NCBI GenBank assembly: GCA_031254155.1
Contig: JAIRVA010000105.1
Location: forward strand, 1-12,987
DNA: 12,987 nt
Direction: 5' to 3'
Origin: Propionibacteriaceae bacterium
Lineage (GTDB): Bacteria; Actinomycetota; Actinomycetes; Propionibacteriales; Propionibacteriaceae
Positions within the stretch are counted from its first letter, which is position 1. Each line of letters starts with the position of its first letter. Under the pieces are notes generated by a model. That model worked only from the letters and a program-made list of their open reading frames with translations. It was not told the origin of the DNA and did no database searches. A program made the translations under genes and the position numbers. Of this stretch, positions 12,909-12,987 are shown piece after piece.

Positions 12909-12947
12909 GCGAAAGCGTGAGAACGCGCCCAATACGGGCGATTTCGC
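12909..12947. repeat. Nested inverted repeat upstream of the toxin-antitoxin pair
   Basis: GCGAAA (12909-12914) and TTTCGC (12942-12947) flank an inner stem CGCCC-AATAC-GGGCG (12926-12940). The structure lies 57 bp or more upstream of the antitoxin start, next to the contig end. It could be a terminator of an upstream gene lost beyond the edge, or a further regulatory site; nothing in the sequence decides. Confidence 0.4.
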
Positions 12948-12967
12948 TACCGTTTTCATACTAACGC

Positions 12968-12987
12968 GGGGGGGGGGGGGGGGGGGG
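12968..12987. other. Terminal run of 20 G residues (probable sequencing artefact)
   Basis: The last 20 bases are all G. Poly-G at read ends is a well-known artefact of two-colour Illumina chemistry, where no signal is read as G, and it can survive into contig ends. It implies that the window ends at an assembly boundary and that the last tens of bases should be treated with caution. Confidence 0.85.

Noticed and set aside
12237..12964. Plus-strand frames across the toxin-antitoxin region
   Set aside because: They are antisense to the recognisable PIN toxin and antitoxin and have no start signals.

Overview
The window is a GC-rich actinobacterial chromosome fragment, probably the end of an assembly contig. 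It carries the S10 and spc ribosomal-protein clusters fused in the usual bacterial order: rpsJ-rplC-rplD-rplW-rplB-rpsS-rplV-rpsC-rplP-rpmC-rpsQ, then rplN-rplX-rplE-rpsZ-rpsH-rplF-rplR-rpsE-rpmD-rplO, then secY. The actinobacterial placement rests on base composition, on protein signatures (L3, L29 and S5 sequences; a four-cysteine type Z S14), and on GC-ending codons with frequent stop/start overlaps. The genus cannot be read from the sequence.

Region by region: 1-672 has no convincing gene. It holds a strong 12-bp hairpin, two 37-bp tandem units that each fold as a hairpin, an 11-bp direct repeat containing TTGACC, and weak promoter-like sequences, so it reads as an intergenic region plus long leader of the S10 operon. 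673-10637 encodes 21 ribosomal proteins on the + strand, almost without gaps. The two gaps that stand out are 81 bp before rpsH (a hairpin and a TAGAAT box) and 51 bp before secY (an extended -10 box). secY (10689-12005) encodes the membrane channel of the Sec translocon and is followed by a hairpin.

After secY, where actinobacteria usually carry adk and map, the order breaks. A convergent minus-strand pair encodes a RelB/DinJ-like antitoxin (12550-12852) and a PIN-domain VapC-like toxin (12138-12560). They overlap by 11 bp, and a 15-bp palindrome just upstream of the antitoxin is a good candidate operator. The window ends in 20 consecutive G residues, most simply a sequencing or assembly artefact.

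The most unusual protein features are tails on ribosomal proteins. L4 is 336 aa instead of about 210; it carries an acidic Pro/Glu/Ala linker and a separate C-terminal mini-domain (IKGN...YH.P...Y.RT.AEVWF...AEAAGF) of a kind seen at the ends of unrelated bacterial proteins. L5 has an N-terminal Ala/Lys/Pro extension of about 41 aa. S3 and L22 also have extended ends. I see no CRISPR array, rRNA, tRNA or insertion sequence.
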